Origin: Legionella geestiana
GTDB lineage: Bacteria > Pseudomonadota > Gammaproteobacteria > Legionellales > Legionellaceae
Reading direction: 5' to 3'
Length of the DNA stretch: 64,000 nt
Assembly: GCF_004571195.1 (NCBI RefSeq)
Contig: NZ_CP038271.1
Coordinates: 62,001-126,000 of the forward strand
Shown here: piece by piece, positions 40,120 through 49,086 of the stretch
How the letters are laid out: every line of letters begins with the position of its first letter
Numbering within the stretch: the first letter of the stretch is position 1
Translations under genes and position numbers: made by a program
Notes under the pieces: model-generated
Databases searched by the model: none
What the model saw: the letters and a program-made list of their open reading frames with translations, nothing else
Told to the model about the DNA's origin: nothing

Positions 40120-40865
40120 CGCTTGCCCCTGATTAATGCTTCTGGATTGCGCGACAGATAATCTGTCAATGTCTGGGTGGAATAGGCGGCCGATGAAATT
40201 CGGTCCAGGCTTTGCGTAAACGTTCTAATAACCGCGGGAAGGGATGCCTGCATGTCGGTGCTGAGCGCGCTTAAGCTGTCTGCCATCAGGCGCGCAGCAT
40301 TGATGGTGTCACGTACCTCAGCGGAGGAAACCAGTTTCTGAATGGCTTCAAGGGTTTCTTTAGCAGCTGTAAGCGCTTCATCCAGCGTGGTGTATTTTTC
40401 TGTTGTGTTACGGGTTGGGAATACCGGATAGCCGTAATAGTAGGTTTTTTCGTACTTGGGACGCGGCGGTGGATTTTTGACGAGCTCGATATCTGCAAGC
40501 CCAGACAGGAAATTAGGCTTGGATAAATCGGCGACAAAACCGCTGCGGATAAGGAGTTGAATCGGGTCTTGCGAAAATCCCAGTTTTTTCTTCACAAAAA
40601 ATCGTACATATACTGGAATTTCCACCTTGTGCCGCTCAATGTTTTCAGTGATTTCAATGGCGCTGACTTCGCCAATTTTTACACCACGGTATTTGACCGG
40701 AGCTGTTGCCTCAAGTCCTCTCAAAGAGCCTTTAAAAAGTAGTACAAAGGTTTGTTCACGCGCTTGAAGGGCAATATGATAAAAGAGGGCGGAGCCTACC
40801 AGCAAAAGCGTAAGCGCTCCCGCGACAAAAAGCCCTGTAGTAGTATGGTAGCGTTCCCTGCGCAT
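40116..40865 (-). CDS. MlaD/PqiB-type MCE-domain protein
   Basis: The 249-residue protein has one N-terminal helix (TTGLFVAGALTLLLVGSALFY), a single MCE domain (FKGSLRGLEATAPVKYRGVKIGEVSAI) and a helical C-terminal part (about residues 165-240). MCE proteins form hexameric rings or tubes that pass lipids between membranes. It lies between a MlaE-like permease and a PqiC-like lipoprotein on the same strand. Confidence 0.88.
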   Translation of the reverse strand: MRRERYHTTTGLFVAGALTLLLVGSALFYHIALQAREQTFVLLFKGSLRGLEATAPVKYRGVKIGEVSAIEITENIERHKVEIPVYVRFFVKKKLGFSQDPIQLLIRSGFVADLSKPNFLSGLADIELVKNPPPRPKYEKTYYYGYPVFPTRNTTEKYTTLDEALTAAKETLEAIQKLVSSAEVRDTINAARLMADSLSALSTDMQASLPAVIRTFTQSLDRISSAAYSTQTLTDYLSRNPEALIRGKR

Positions 40866-40871
40866 GGGTGT

Positions 40872-41636
40872 TTAGACGACCATAAATTTTATGAGTGCAG
40901 CCATTACTATCATCCAGAACGCAGAGCGAGTCAATATACGGGATACCACGCGCCGCTGCTGCGTGCGATAGATAGATACGTAATAGTAGTAGTAGCAGGC
41001 TCCAAACGCCGCGATTGCGCCAAAAAAGAGTGTTTTAGCCAGTGAAATTAAGTATTCCGCCAGCGAAAAAGAATTATCAAGATGCGCAAGATACTCATCG
41101 AAATTCGTTCCCTGCAAATAATGAAACGAATAGTAAAGACTGGTGAACGAAATCGCAAATAAATAGATATAGAGTAACAGAGCCGTCAGCATCACGCCAA
41201 AGAGGGTGGGTAGAACATATTCGGTCATGACATCATCAGGCGTTCTTTGCTGGCGCATGATACGAGCGGTTTCATCAATCGCATTCAGCGCGGTCTGTAC
41301 GGAGAGCACAAGGCCAATAAAAATTGGCAGCATGTCATTAATCAGCATTGCCTGAGCGTACGCCATCGCCTGGCGCTGAAGGTTGTAGCGTGCCAGAAGG
41401 GAACGGGCACTGATAGATGCCGACATGCCGGCAAGCAGGCTGATAATAGACAGCGGCATAATAATTTTTGCGCCGGAGTGATAAATTATTTTTTGGATGG
41501 CCATCAGAGAGACAGTGATGCGCAGTAATAAAAAATCGCGAAATGCAGAACCAAGGTGCCCAAGAAATCCAAAAAAAAGCACCAGAGAGCGAATCAGCTG
41601 CTGCGACAGTAAACCAATTCTAAAAAAAAATCGCAT
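40872..41636 (-). CDS. MlaE-family permease of an MCE system
   Basis: This 254-residue inner-membrane protein has about five helices and the MlaE-like layout, with RFFFRIGLLSQQLIRSLVLFF at the start, GLVLSVQTALNAIDE, and VLPTLFGVMLTALLLYIYLFAISFTSLYY. GAGG lies 5 nt before the ATG at 41636, which sets the start. It is the first gene of the set; no MlaF-like ATPase gene lies on either side, since the neighbouring gene upstream is divergent. The sequence is rather divergent from E. coli MlaE. Confidence 0.8.
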   Translation of the reverse strand: MRFFFRIGLLSQQLIRSLVLFFGFLGHLGSAFRDFLLLRITVSLMAIQKIIYHSGAKIIMPLSIISLLAGMSASISARSLLARYNLQRQAMAYAQAMLINDMLPIFIGLVLSVQTALNAIDETARIMRQQRTPDDVMTEYVLPTLFGVMLTALLLYIYLFAISFTSLYYSFHYLQGTNFDEYLAHLDNSFSLAEYLISLAKTLFFGAIAAFGACYYYYYVSIYRTQQRRVVSRILTRSAFWMIVMAALIKFMVV

Positions 41637-41732
41637 GCAGACCTCATCCGTGTGTCGCTTCATTATCTATGGTAGAGCTTGCCATATTCTGAAACCGATG
41701 GACAAGCCTTAAAACAATAGCACCCTCCATGA

Positions 41733-41761
41733 TTGAATAAAATAAATACATAAAATATAAT
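41733..41761 (+). promoter_or_regulatory. Sigma-70-like promoter of the ankyrin-type gene
   Basis: TTGAAT (41733-41738) and a perfect TATAAT (41756-41761) are 17 nt apart. The predicted start near 41768 leaves a short leader before the SD GGAG at 41796. It lies in the divergent gap with the MCE operon. Confidence 0.65.
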
Positions 41762-41805
41762 GCAAAGCCATTTAAGTCCGTATGACCGGTGTATTGGAGC
41801 AAAGC

Positions 41806-43395
41806 ATGCTGGAAAAAGTTGAAAAATCTCATGATGTTATTTACCCCCTGCATGAAGCTGCAAAGGCAAATGATTACTTTACCGTCATGCGGTTACTTAG
41901 GGAAGGCGCAAACCCCTTATTCGCTGATTCACATGGAAAGACCGGGTCACAACTGGCCAGTGACCGCCTCGTGGTTAATGCACTGCAAGAAGCGGAAAAC
42001 GTCGCCCGTGCTCAAGTATATGTACTGGAACTTCCTAAAGAAATTCCGCTTTGTGAGCTACGCCCACACATGTATCCGTCAGTTAATTACGGTTTTCAGG
42101 AGGAAGTCTGGATACGCGTGAAGCTTTCTGAAAATCTCGCACTTAGAAGTGATATACATGATGTTATCGATTATCCGGTTCCATCCTTTTTTCTGAAAAA
42201 GCTGCTCGAGGTCGCTCGTGAACAAAATGTAAATTTAGACAGTAGACTCATGCGTAGATTACTGGATGTTAATGTGCGCAGTTATGACGTTGAAAATGTA
42301 GAAGCGCTGCTTAATCATGGCGCTACGTACTCGCAGGAAACGCTTGATGAAATTCATTCAACGTTTATAAATCCAGATACCAGCTTAACGCCAGAAGCGC
42401 TGCAGGCGAGCGTATCCATTTTTCAGTTATTACTGGCACGCACGGGAAATATGGAGCACGACAACCTGCCACAGGCTGTCGGCACCTACCGATGGACGCG
42501 TTTCCGACCCTTTAAGTTCCAAAATCCCAATCAGTGGGAAGATCTGTTGCGTGGATATGATGACATGCCTGAGTGGGCGGTTTTTGCGCCGCTGACGAAT
42601 ATGTTCAGCAGAATTCCGAAAACGCCTCGAATGCCGTGCCTGCCTCTGGCTACCGAGCTGAAAGCGCATGTTCGGCTGGAGGATATCCCTGACTCTAAAC
42701 GCGTGAGCAAAGGCTTTTTAACAGGCGCATTCAGACAGACCACTGACAGGCCCTTGGAATTAATGGCCGTGCTAATGGCCATGATGGTTAACAACTCACC
42801 AGTAATGCGCCATTTTTTACAAGGCTTGACTGATCAAGCACTGCATACACATGCTGACTATATGCACGCTGCGTATAGTTTCTTTATGTTATGGAAGGAT
42901 TTTATTATTTTAGCGAAGACAAAAGAAACATATACTGCGAAACATCATCAATACTGTGAGTCACTTAATCAGCAGGGTATACAAAAGGGCTTACCGAAAC
43001 GTGATGCGCTGAATATGGTTTTTAGTACAGATGAAATACGATGCATGGAAGAAGAGTCAGTTGTATTCAGCAGGTTAACGCGAAATCACACGGCCATCCT
43101 TGCAAAATCTGCACTAAGAGAGGCAGAAGTATGGTTTGATTGTTATTTACAGGCTTTTGTGAAAACGCTGCAGGAAAATGGTATCGAACATGCCGCTCAT
43201 CTGACAAGCCAAAAAAAGTGGATTAACGTTGAGGGCATACCGTCACTTGCACTTCTTTGCGAGCGAAACATTCAACAGCATTCGAATACACAAGGCTTTT
43301 TTTCGCGTTCCGAGCCCCCCCGGATGCAGGCGTCAAGCTCCTCTGAAGTCGAAAGACCCTTAAGGAATGATGCAGGATGTTCCTATGAATCTTGA
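41806..43395 (+). CDS. Ankyrin-type unknown protein, candidate effector
   Basis: The 529-residue product has an N-terminal ankyrin-like unit (VIYPLHEAAKANDYFTVMRLLREGANPLFAD...GKTGSQLA) and a second possible unit near VENVEALLNHGATYSQE. The rest is helical and not recognised. It ends in a polar tail (MQASSSSEVERPLR). There is no signal peptide. I start at ATG 41806 because GGAG lies 6 nt upstream; the ATG at 41782 has no SD and sits only ~14 nt after the predicted transcript start. Ankyrin proteins of Legionella are frequently Dot/Icm effectors; here that is inference. Its end overlaps the upstream extension of the CAP gene frame but not the chosen CAP start. Confidence 0.78.
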   Translation: MLEKVEKSHDVIYPLHEAAKANDYFTVMRLLREGANPLFADSHGKTGSQLASDRLVVNALQEAENVARAQVYVLELPKEIPLCELRPHMYPSVNYGFQEEVWIRVKLSENLALRSDIHDVIDYPVPSFFLKKLLEVAREQNVNLDSRLMRRLLDVNVRSYDVENVEALLNHGATYSQETLDEIHSTFINPDTSLTPEALQASVSIFQLLLARTGNMEHDNLPQAVGTYRWTRFRPFKFQNPNQWEDLLRGYDDMPEWAVFAPLTNMFSRIPKTPRMPCLPLATELKAHVRLEDIPDSKRVSKGFLTGAFRQTTDRPLELMAVLMAMMVNNSPVMRHFLQGLTDQALHTHADYMHAAYSFFMLWKDFIILAKTKETYTAKHHQYCESLNQQGIQKGLPKRDALNMVFSTDEIRCMEEESVVFSRLTRNHTAILAKSALREAEVWFDCYLQAFVKTLQENGIEHAAHLTSQKKWINVEGIPSLALLCERNIQQHSNTQGFFSRSEPPRMQASSSSEVERPLRNDAGCSYES

Positions 43396-43426
43396 AGCAG
43401 TTAACACACTACCCGGTGGAGGTTCC

Positions 43427-43903
43427 ATGCGTGCTTTGGTTGTTGGATTTTTGGTTACACTTTTTAGTTTTACGGCACTTGCGGCTGATAATCGCGAAGC
43501 AAATATGGCGCAGGATGTGCTGCGAGAGGTAAATGCCTGGCGTGCGGCGCACCATCTTCAATTGCTCGTCATGGATGAGAGCATGTCGAGGGAAGCGCTT
43601 GCTCACAGCCGAGAAATGGCCAACCACAAGGTTCCTTTTGGACATACTGGCTTTGGTCAGCGTATTGCGCGCATCTACAAAACTGCAAAAATGCCGATGG
43701 GCGGCTCAGAAAATGTTGCATACAATTATAAGGATGCAAGGGATGTTGTGCGCAATTGGTTGACAAGTCCCGGGCATCGTCGCAACATCGCCGGAAACTT
43801 CAATAAAACGGGCGTGGGTATTGTGCGTGACAGCCGTGGAAAACTCTATTTTACGCAGATTTTCTTGCGCGATGCGCCGGTAAAAAGGAGGCATTTTGGC
43901 TGA
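43427..43903 (+). CDS. Exported CAP-domain (SCP/YkwD-like) protein
   Basis: The 158-residue protein has a signal peptide (MRALVVGFLVTLFSFTALAA) and a CAP domain: REVNAWRAAHHLQLLVMDESMSREALAHSREMA, GHTGFGQRI, GGSENVAYNY and NWLTSPGHRRNIAG with the cavity His/Glu residues. Bacterial CAP proteins are exported and of varied, mostly unknown function. GGAGG lies 5 nt before the ATG at 43427. The stop overlaps the TTG start of thpR by 8 nt. Confidence 0.9.
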   Translation: MRALVVGFLVTLFSFTALAADNREANMAQDVLREVNAWRAAHHLQLLVMDESMSREALAHSREMANHKVPFGHTGFGQRIARIYKTAKMPMGGSENVAYNYKDARDVVRNWLTSPGHRRNIAGNFNKTGVGIVRDSRGKLYFTQIFLRDAPVKRRHFG

Positions 43904-44453
43904 AGGGATACGTATTTTTTTAGGGATAAATACCTGTATTACGCCTATTGAAGCGCTGTTAAAGAGACTTGGCCTTTGTGTGCCCTCTAACTTAATGCGT
44001 CTCACGGATGCTAAAAACCTGCATGTGACCCTGCAGTTTATCGCGGCTTTTCCATCAGAAAAGTTATGCGAGCTTATCAAAGAGGTTGAAATGCTGGCAG
44101 CGAAAACGGCAGTTTTCTCGCTGCCGCTTCAAGGTCCTGCCCCGTTTCCCTCAGCGCGCGAACCCACCCATCTCGTCCTCCCGGTAGCCTCGAGCGAGCT
44201 CTCAGCACTGGTGTCAGCATTGGCATTAATGCTTGAGGCTTTGGGCATCGCGCCAGAGTTGAGACCCTTTCAGGGGCATATCACGCTTGGAAAGATTCAC
44301 GACTGGACGCGGCTGCAGCCGTTTTTAGACCCGTTTAAAGCACCAATGATTGACACGCGTATCATGGTGCGGGAGATAATGCTTTATCAGAGCACGTCTC
44401 TGGAAGGAAAATCAGCGTATACGGTCCTTAAGCGATTCGCGCTGCAGGGATGA
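43896..44453 (+). CDS. thpR: RNA 2',3'-cyclic phosphodiesterase (ThpR/LigT)
   Basis: The 185-residue protein is a 2H phosphoesterase that opens 2',3'-cyclic phosphates on RNA. The two catalytic HxT motifs are HVTLQF and HITLGK. IRIFLGINTC at the start and LYQSTSLEGKSAYTVLKRF at the end are typical. The start is a TTG at 43896 with an AAGGAG Shine-Dalgarno 5 nt upstream, which decides it; no suitable ATG exists. It overlaps the CAP gene by 8 nt. Confidence 0.92.
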   Translation: MAEGIRIFLGINTCITPIEALLKRLGLCVPSNLMRLTDAKNLHVTLQFIAAFPSEKLCELIKEVEMLAAKTAVFSLPLQGPAPFPSAREPTHLVLPVASSELSALVSALALMLEALGIAPELRPFQGHITLGKIHDWTRLQPFLDPFKAPMIDTRIMVREIMLYQSTSLEGKSAYTVLKRFALQG

Positions 44454-44478
44454 AGTGAACTTTTTCAGGATGAGAATC

Positions 44479-44895
44479 ATGATCAATCAATACCAGGTAA
44501 TTGCCGTAACCGCAGGCCTCTTAACCCTTTTTTATGTGTTTTTGACGGGATTTGTTATTGCGCGTCGAAAAGCCGCACGTATCCCTTTCAAAGATGGCGG
44601 TGATATCGTTTTACTGAGCCGTATTCGTGCGCACGCGAATTTTGCAGAATATGTTCCGCTCTTTCTGGTGCTGATGCTGATGGCGGCGTCACAGGGGTTG
44701 TCGATGACGGCAACAATTGTGCTTTGCGTGGGCTTTTCACTCGGCCGTTTTCTTCATGCCTTTGGCGTAATACGTGAGCACCTCAGTCAGTACCGCCACC
44801 GCGGTGGGCGAACGGTTGGCATGCTGCTCACGCTGCTGTCACTGATTTTTCTGGCAATGTATCTGCTGTTTTTTTCGAGCCTTGGGTTAGCGTAA
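44479..44895 (+). CDS. MAPEG-family membrane protein
   Basis: The 138-residue protein has four hydrophobic helices and the MAPEG pattern RIRAHANFAEYVPLFLVLML, followed by SLGRFLHAFGV. The family includes membrane glutathione transferases and related enzymes; bacterial members such as YecN are poorly known. AGGA lies 8 nt before the ATG at 44479; ATG 44470 is an alternative. It starts 25 nt after thpR and is probably in the same transcript. Confidence 0.87.
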   Translation: MINQYQVIAVTAGLLTLFYVFLTGFVIARRKAARIPFKDGGDIVLLSRIRAHANFAEYVPLFLVLMLMAASQGLSMTATIVLCVGFSLGRFLHAFGVIREHLSQYRHRGGRTVGMLLTLLSLIFLAMYLLFFSSLGLA

Positions 44896-44898
44896 AAA

Positions 44899-45762
44899 AT
44901 GCGCATCATAAAAGCGATATTGTTGATGCTCTGTGCATCTACAGCACTGTGTGCAAACATACCCGATAAGGAGTTTAAACGCCTTCTCGGGTCATATCGC
45001 GCCTGTTTTCTCCTCTACAGTGTTGATGAAAAACGCCTTGTCACTGCGTACAATCCTGAAAATTACTGCAATACCCGCCTCTCACCGGATTCCACCTTCA
45101 AAATAGCAGCATCTCTGATGGCTTTTGATAAAGGAATCATTACTCAAAAATCGGTGTTTAAATGGGATGGTGTACAGGAGGGGCTTCAGGAGTGGAATCG
45201 TAATCAGACGCCGCATTCATGGCTGCAGTATTCTGTGGTGTGGGTCACGCAACAGCTGACAAGGCAAATGGGGCTTAAGACCATTCAACACTACCTTAAT
45301 GCTTTTCACTACGGTAACCGTGATTTCTCAGGCGATGCTGGCATGCACAATGGTCTGACGCACGCCTGGCTCAGTAGCAGCTTAAAAATTTCTGCCATGG
45401 AACAGATGGATTTTCTGAAAAACATGGTGAATGGCTCATTGAAAGTATCGCCGAGAGCGGTAAAAAACACCATTGATAACATGTACCTTGGAACGCTTGT
45501 TAATGGAGAACGGCTTTACGGAAAAACTGGCGCAGGTCGTAACGGACGGAATGAGCGCTTGCCAAACCCCTCTCAGTTACGGGATGGCTGGTTTATAGGC
45601 TTTGTAGAAAAAGGTAACAGGCGCTTTATTTTTGTCAGCAATTTAACAGACAGGGCGGTGGTCTTACCTCATTCGAGCGATGGACAGCCTGCTTTCGTGC
45701 CCTATGGCTCACAGGTACTGAAGCCTCTGGTAATCACGCTTTTGAATGCTTTTTTCTCATAA
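44899..45762 (+). CDS. Class D (OXA-type) beta-lactamase
   Basis: The 287-residue protein has a signal peptide (AILLMLCASTALCA) and every class D motif: catalytic Ser65 in STFK, S-V-V at 112-114, YGN at 138-140 and KTG at 209-211, with the trailing WFIGFVEKGNRRFIFVSNL. The general serine/carboxy-lysine mechanism implies penicillinase activity; the range cannot be told by eye. Chromosomal OXA enzymes are known in Legionella (for example OXA-29 of L. gormanii), so this is probably intrinsic rather than acquired. Base use matches the neighbours and no mobile element adjoins. The gene starts 3 nt after the MAPEG gene. Confidence 0.93.
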   Translation: MRIIKAILLMLCASTALCANIPDKEFKRLLGSYRACFLLYSVDEKRLVTAYNPENYCNTRLSPDSTFKIAASLMAFDKGIITQKSVFKWDGVQEGLQEWNRNQTPHSWLQYSVVWVTQQLTRQMGLKTIQHYLNAFHYGNRDFSGDAGMHNGLTHAWLSSSLKISAMEQMDFLKNMVNGSLKVSPRAVKNTIDNMYLGTLVNGERLYGKTGAGRNGRNERLPNPSQLRDGWFIGFVEKGNRRFIFVSNLTDRAVVLPHSSDGQPAFVPYGSQVLKPLVITLLNAFFS

Positions 45763-45815
45763 AGCATAATACAGAGCTATAGTTAACAGACATAGAACAT
45801 CCTATTGAGCCAAGC

Positions 45816-46970
45816 ATGAAGCGTCTTTTGATGATTTTTTGTGCATTAGCCTTATTCAGTTCGAACATGTATGCACAGCTGAGTCTGCGCGATAAAATCG
45901 GCCAGATGTTGATTATCGGATTTGATGGCAAAACAGTAAGCCGTGATTCTCAAATCGTTAAGGACATTCAAAACGATAACCTTGGCGGTGTGATTCTATT
46001 TGATGTTGATGTGAGGACTAAACGGCGCGGCAAAAACATTGAAAGCCAGGAACAGGTCAAGCGTTTGAACCATGATTTGCAATGTGCTGCCACAGCCGCG
46101 AGCCTTGCCCATAGGCGTCCCTTACTGCCATTGATTATCTCGATTGACTATGAAGGCGGTCAGGTGAATCGCCTGAATCCTGTGTATGGTTTCCCTGAGG
46201 TTCCACCAGCCAAAGCGGTTGGACAAAGCGGTAAAACCTCTGCAAAGGCTGCGGCAAACACCATGGCAGATGTTTTGAAGGAGGCAGGATTCAACCTGAA
46301 TTTGATGCCGGTGGTAGATGTCGATGTGAATCCGAATAATCCCATCATAGGCAGGCTTGAACGCAGCTTTTCAAAAGATCCGAATGACGTGGCAATGTTT
46401 GCTCACTTGTATGCAAAGGCATTGCGCAATAACGGCATCCAGTGTGTCTATAAACATTTTCCGGGGCATGGCAGTTCAACGGCTGATTCGCACCTTGATT
46501 TTGTCGATGTGACCGACTCGTGGAAGTCGCTTGAGTTAACGCCCTACAGAATACTGTTACAGGAAAAGGATGGATGCGGTGCCATCATGTCGGCACACGC
46601 AGTCAACCGACAGCTTGATAAAAGCGGGACTCCTGCCACTCTTTCGCACACCATTCTCACGGAACTTCTGCGCAAAAAACTTGGATTTAACGGCGTTATC
46701 ATGACTGATGACATGCAGATGAAAGCCATCAGTGCCCATTATGGGCTGGAAAACGCCATTACAATGGCCATTAATGCGGGGGCCGACATGCTCATTTTCG
46801 GCAATAACCTCTTAGAAAAGCCCCAAACACCGGAGGCATTGATTGATATAATTGCGAGCAGGGTTGAAAGCGGTGACATTCCTCGCCAGCGCATTGAGGA
46901 AGTCTGGAAACGCATTGAGGCCTTCAAAAAAACCTTGAAACCCATGCTGCCATCCGACTGCGAAACATAA
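45816..46970 (+). CDS. Exported family 3 glycosidase, NagZ-like beta-N-acetylhexosaminidase
   Basis: The 384-residue protein is a GH3 enzyme of the NagZ group, which removes N-acetylglucosamine from peptidoglycan fragments. IGQMLIIGFDG, YEGGQVNRL, the motif KHFPGHGSSTADSH (213-226) and the nucleophile Asp298 in VIMTDDMQM are visible. Unlike cytosolic E. coli NagZ (341 residues) it carries a signal peptide (MKRLLMIFCALALFSSNMYA), so it should act in the periplasm or outside. It follows the OXA gene by 53 nt on the same strand. Confidence 0.9.
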   Translation: MKRLLMIFCALALFSSNMYAQLSLRDKIGQMLIIGFDGKTVSRDSQIVKDIQNDNLGGVILFDVDVRTKRRGKNIESQEQVKRLNHDLQCAATAASLAHRRPLLPLIISIDYEGGQVNRLNPVYGFPEVPPAKAVGQSGKTSAKAAANTMADVLKEAGFNLNLMPVVDVDVNPNNPIIGRLERSFSKDPNDVAMFAHLYAKALRNNGIQCVYKHFPGHGSSTADSHLDFVDVTDSWKSLELTPYRILLQEKDGCGAIMSAHAVNRQLDKSGTPATLSHTILTELLRKKLGFNGVIMTDDMQMKAISAHYGLENAITMAINAGADMLIFGNNLLEKPQTPEALIDIIASRVESGDIPRQRIEEVWKRIEAFKKTLKPMLPSDCET

Positions 46971-47153
46971 CGTGCCCTTGTCGCATGAAATGACGTATTT
47001 TGGTGAGTGTAAGAATGATTGACATGACCATGTCCCGAAAATAAATTTTTTTATAACCAAATTATTTGAGTCGCATACTTTCTGAGGAGATATCCAACAC
47101 ATCTGAAGGTGCCTCTTTTGGCATTGGCATTGGCATTATTTTGGCAAGGTTTA

Positions 47154-47357
47154 TTACATGATAAACATACCATTTTCATGCCAGTCATACCCTGCATCGA
47201 TAGAAAAAAGATGTCCATCCAAAGAAAAGTAGCGATTGTAAACTTCATTGAATTTAGCCTCACAGGGAATGGGAAAAGCCGGAAGATGCCCATTTTTAAT
47301 GGCAAAATTAATGTCGCTATAGAGTCGTGCAATAACTTCGAGTTTCAAATCCTTCAT
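47154..47357 (-). CDS. Small unknown protein, second of a pair
   Basis: The 67-residue product (MKDLKLEVIARLYSDINFAI, later FNEVYNRYFSLDGHLFSI) is not recognised. Its ATG directly follows the TAA of the upstream gene, so the two are coupled. The residue pattern looks like a real compact protein, with no signal peptide or membrane helix. The region is AT-rich compared with the NagZ-like gene and carries no visible mobile element. Confidence 0.55.
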   Translation of the reverse strand: MKDLKLEVIARLYSDINFAIKNGHLPAFPIPCEAKFNEVYNRYFSLDGHLFSIDAGYDWHENGMFIM

Positions 47358-47615
47358 TTATTTAATTAATGGGTTAAAGACTTCAGAGAATTGTGACGGA
47401 TGTACTTTGCCATGAGGCTCTAATGCCGCTGGATAAAGGCTACGGCGCATCAATTTATCTATTAGTTGAAGCTTATCATTCCATAGTTCTATCAGCTTGA
47501 TTTTTTCCTCTGGTTTTAACGCAATCCATCTGTTCATTATTGATAAATGTATATCAGATATCTTGAAAAGACCAGCTTGCTGATTTTTGAACCATGGACT
47601 CTGTAGCACTGTCAT
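47358..47615 (-). CDS. Small unknown protein, first of a pair
   Basis: The 85-residue product (PWFKNQQAGLFKISDIHLSI, then WIALKPEEKIKLIELWNDKL) is not recognised; it appears helical and charged. A short gene pair with touching stop and start codons resembles the layout of toxin-antitoxin or immunity modules, but no family motif supports that. The SD is weak. Confidence 0.55.
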   Translation of the reverse strand: MTVLQSPWFKNQQAGLFKISDIHLSIMNRWIALKPEEKIKLIELWNDKLQLIDKLMRRSLYPAALEPHGKVHPSQFSEVFNPLIK

Positions 47616-47837
47616 GTCTTATGGTTTTATTTTTTTTGAATTATGGCTTGAGTTTAACATTACAACTCCTTTGGGTTTGATAAAAGATCCATTATTTGTG
47701 GTCGTGTAGGCTATTAAAAATCCTAGTAGATCTGGCAATACATATAGTTAGCTATATATATTGACAAGCTTATTGTCTCCGGGTAATCTGCCTTTCGAGA
47801 ACTGACTCTCTTGTTTAATATTTTGAAAGGATATCAG

Positions 47838-48029
47838 ATGTTAATAAAAAATATGCTTTTTATTTACCTGCCTTCATTTCTCTTCACCGGATCCGCTTTT
47901 TCAGGCACTCATGCTTCCTTACTTGCTGTTGTAGAAGAAAATGCTAATCATGTCAGTGTCTATCATCCGGAATCTGGCAAAAAGCCTGGCAGTTTGGAAA
48001 TTGGCTTTTTACCGCTATTGGCTGGCTAG
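47838..48029 (+). CDS. Small exported peptide-like protein
   Basis: The 63-residue product begins with a probable signal peptide (MLIKNMLFIYLPSFLFTGSA) and leaves a mature part of about 40 residues with VVEENANHVSVYHPESG. No cysteine is present. AAGGA lies 7 nt before the ATG at 47838, which argues that it is translated. Function unknown; it might be a remnant of a larger exported protein. Confidence 0.5.
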   Translation: MLIKNMLFIYLPSFLFTGSAFSGTHASLLAVVEENANHVSVYHPESGKKPGSLEIGFLPLLAG

Positions 48030-48093
48030 TGCGTTGTAATTAATTTGTATGTAATTTTACCAAAAAAATCATCTATCGACAGGGGGAACAGCG

Positions 48094-49086
48094 ATGCCAG
48101 GAGACAATGTCATTATTACAGAAGCGGCATTTCAGACGTTGCACGATTTTGAAAAAATGAGAAAAGCGTTAAAATTATTGAACAAAATTCAGAAAAAAAG
48201 CGAACAACTGCTGTCTTTAGCTAAAGGTAATGCCGAGTCCATAGAATACAGAAAAGGTGAATTTTTAGCGGGATTTTATCGTGAATGTACGGCAGCCATA
48301 GGGGCATTTAATGAGCGTTTCTCAAGGTTCTCCGGAGATAGTGACGAGTATTTGCATTGCGCCAGTATGCTGCTGAAAGTGGAATTATACTTGTTGGCCA
48401 TGCATTTTGATTCCAATATAGCGGTTAAATGTAGAACAAAAGCAGGGGCAGTTCGCGCAATATACAGTTGCACTTTGTTTGTTGCACAGGAATGTGCAAC
48501 GCAGTTTATAAGAGGACAGCATCGAACTAAATTTGAAAGAGAGGATGGATTTGATTCACGCTTGACTGAGTCCAAAAAACTATTGATAAAATTCAAACAT
48601 ATAGTTGAGCCGGATGCTAGTTACATGGAGGACATTCAATTGACTTTATTGATGGCGGTTTATGCGCTTAAAAATATGGCCTTACCATTATCGGACGCTA
48701 TTTTGGCCTCCGATATGAAAATCAGCCCACCTGGTGCTGACAATTTAACCCCCTTAGAGATGCATTTTTTAAGCAAGCTGTCCCCGTCTTGTAAGCTTGG
48801 TATTCCACAGGAGTGGAGGGTGGCCATGCTCCAGTTTAGCCGTTGGTATTGTCAACAGAAGGACGATCAATCTTGGCTTATCATCCCGTTATCGCAAGAG
48901 CAGTGTTTTAAGATAGACCTGAGCTGTTTATCGAGTTTGGATAAGAAGTTTATCCATACACCAGATCTCTTATTTATACCTGCATTAAAAGCTATTTTAA
49001 TGCAGGTGTTGGAAGTGGAAAATGCCTTTGATCCGGAGCCGTCGCATACCGCGTCCTCCTCCGCTTCTTCCTCTTGCGCTCCGTAG
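48094..49086 (+). CDS. Unknown helical protein with serine-rich tail, candidate effector
   Basis: This 330-residue protein is not recognised. It is mainly helical, with MRKALKLLNKIQKKSEQLL near the start and repeated leucine-rich amphipathic segments. Its last 15 residues are a serine-rich, acidic-led tail (DPEPSHTASSSASSSCAP). There is no signal peptide or membrane helix. The strong purine-rich SD (AGGGGGAA) precedes the ATG. AT-rich composition and the tail resemble Dot/Icm effectors; this is inference. Confidence 0.72.
   Translation: MPGDNVIITEAAFQTLHDFEKMRKALKLLNKIQKKSEQLLSLAKGNAESIEYRKGEFLAGFYRECTAAIGAFNERFSRFSGDSDEYLHCASMLLKVELYLLAMHFDSNIAVKCRTKAGAVRAIYSCTLFVAQECATQFIRGQHRTKFEREDGFDSRLTESKKLLIKFKHIVEPDASYMEDIQLTLLMAVYALKNMALPLSDAILASDMKISPPGADNLTPLEMHFLSKLSPSCKLGIPQEWRVAMLQFSRWYCQQKDDQSWLIIPLSQEQCFKIDLSCLSSLDKKFIHTPDLLFIPALKAILMQVLEVENAFDPEPSHTASSSASSSCAP

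Noticed and set aside
47051-47332. Minus-strand frame of 93 codons overlapping the 67-residue gene
   Set aside because: The overlapping frame at 47154-47357 has the better protein character and a start coupled to the preceding gene.
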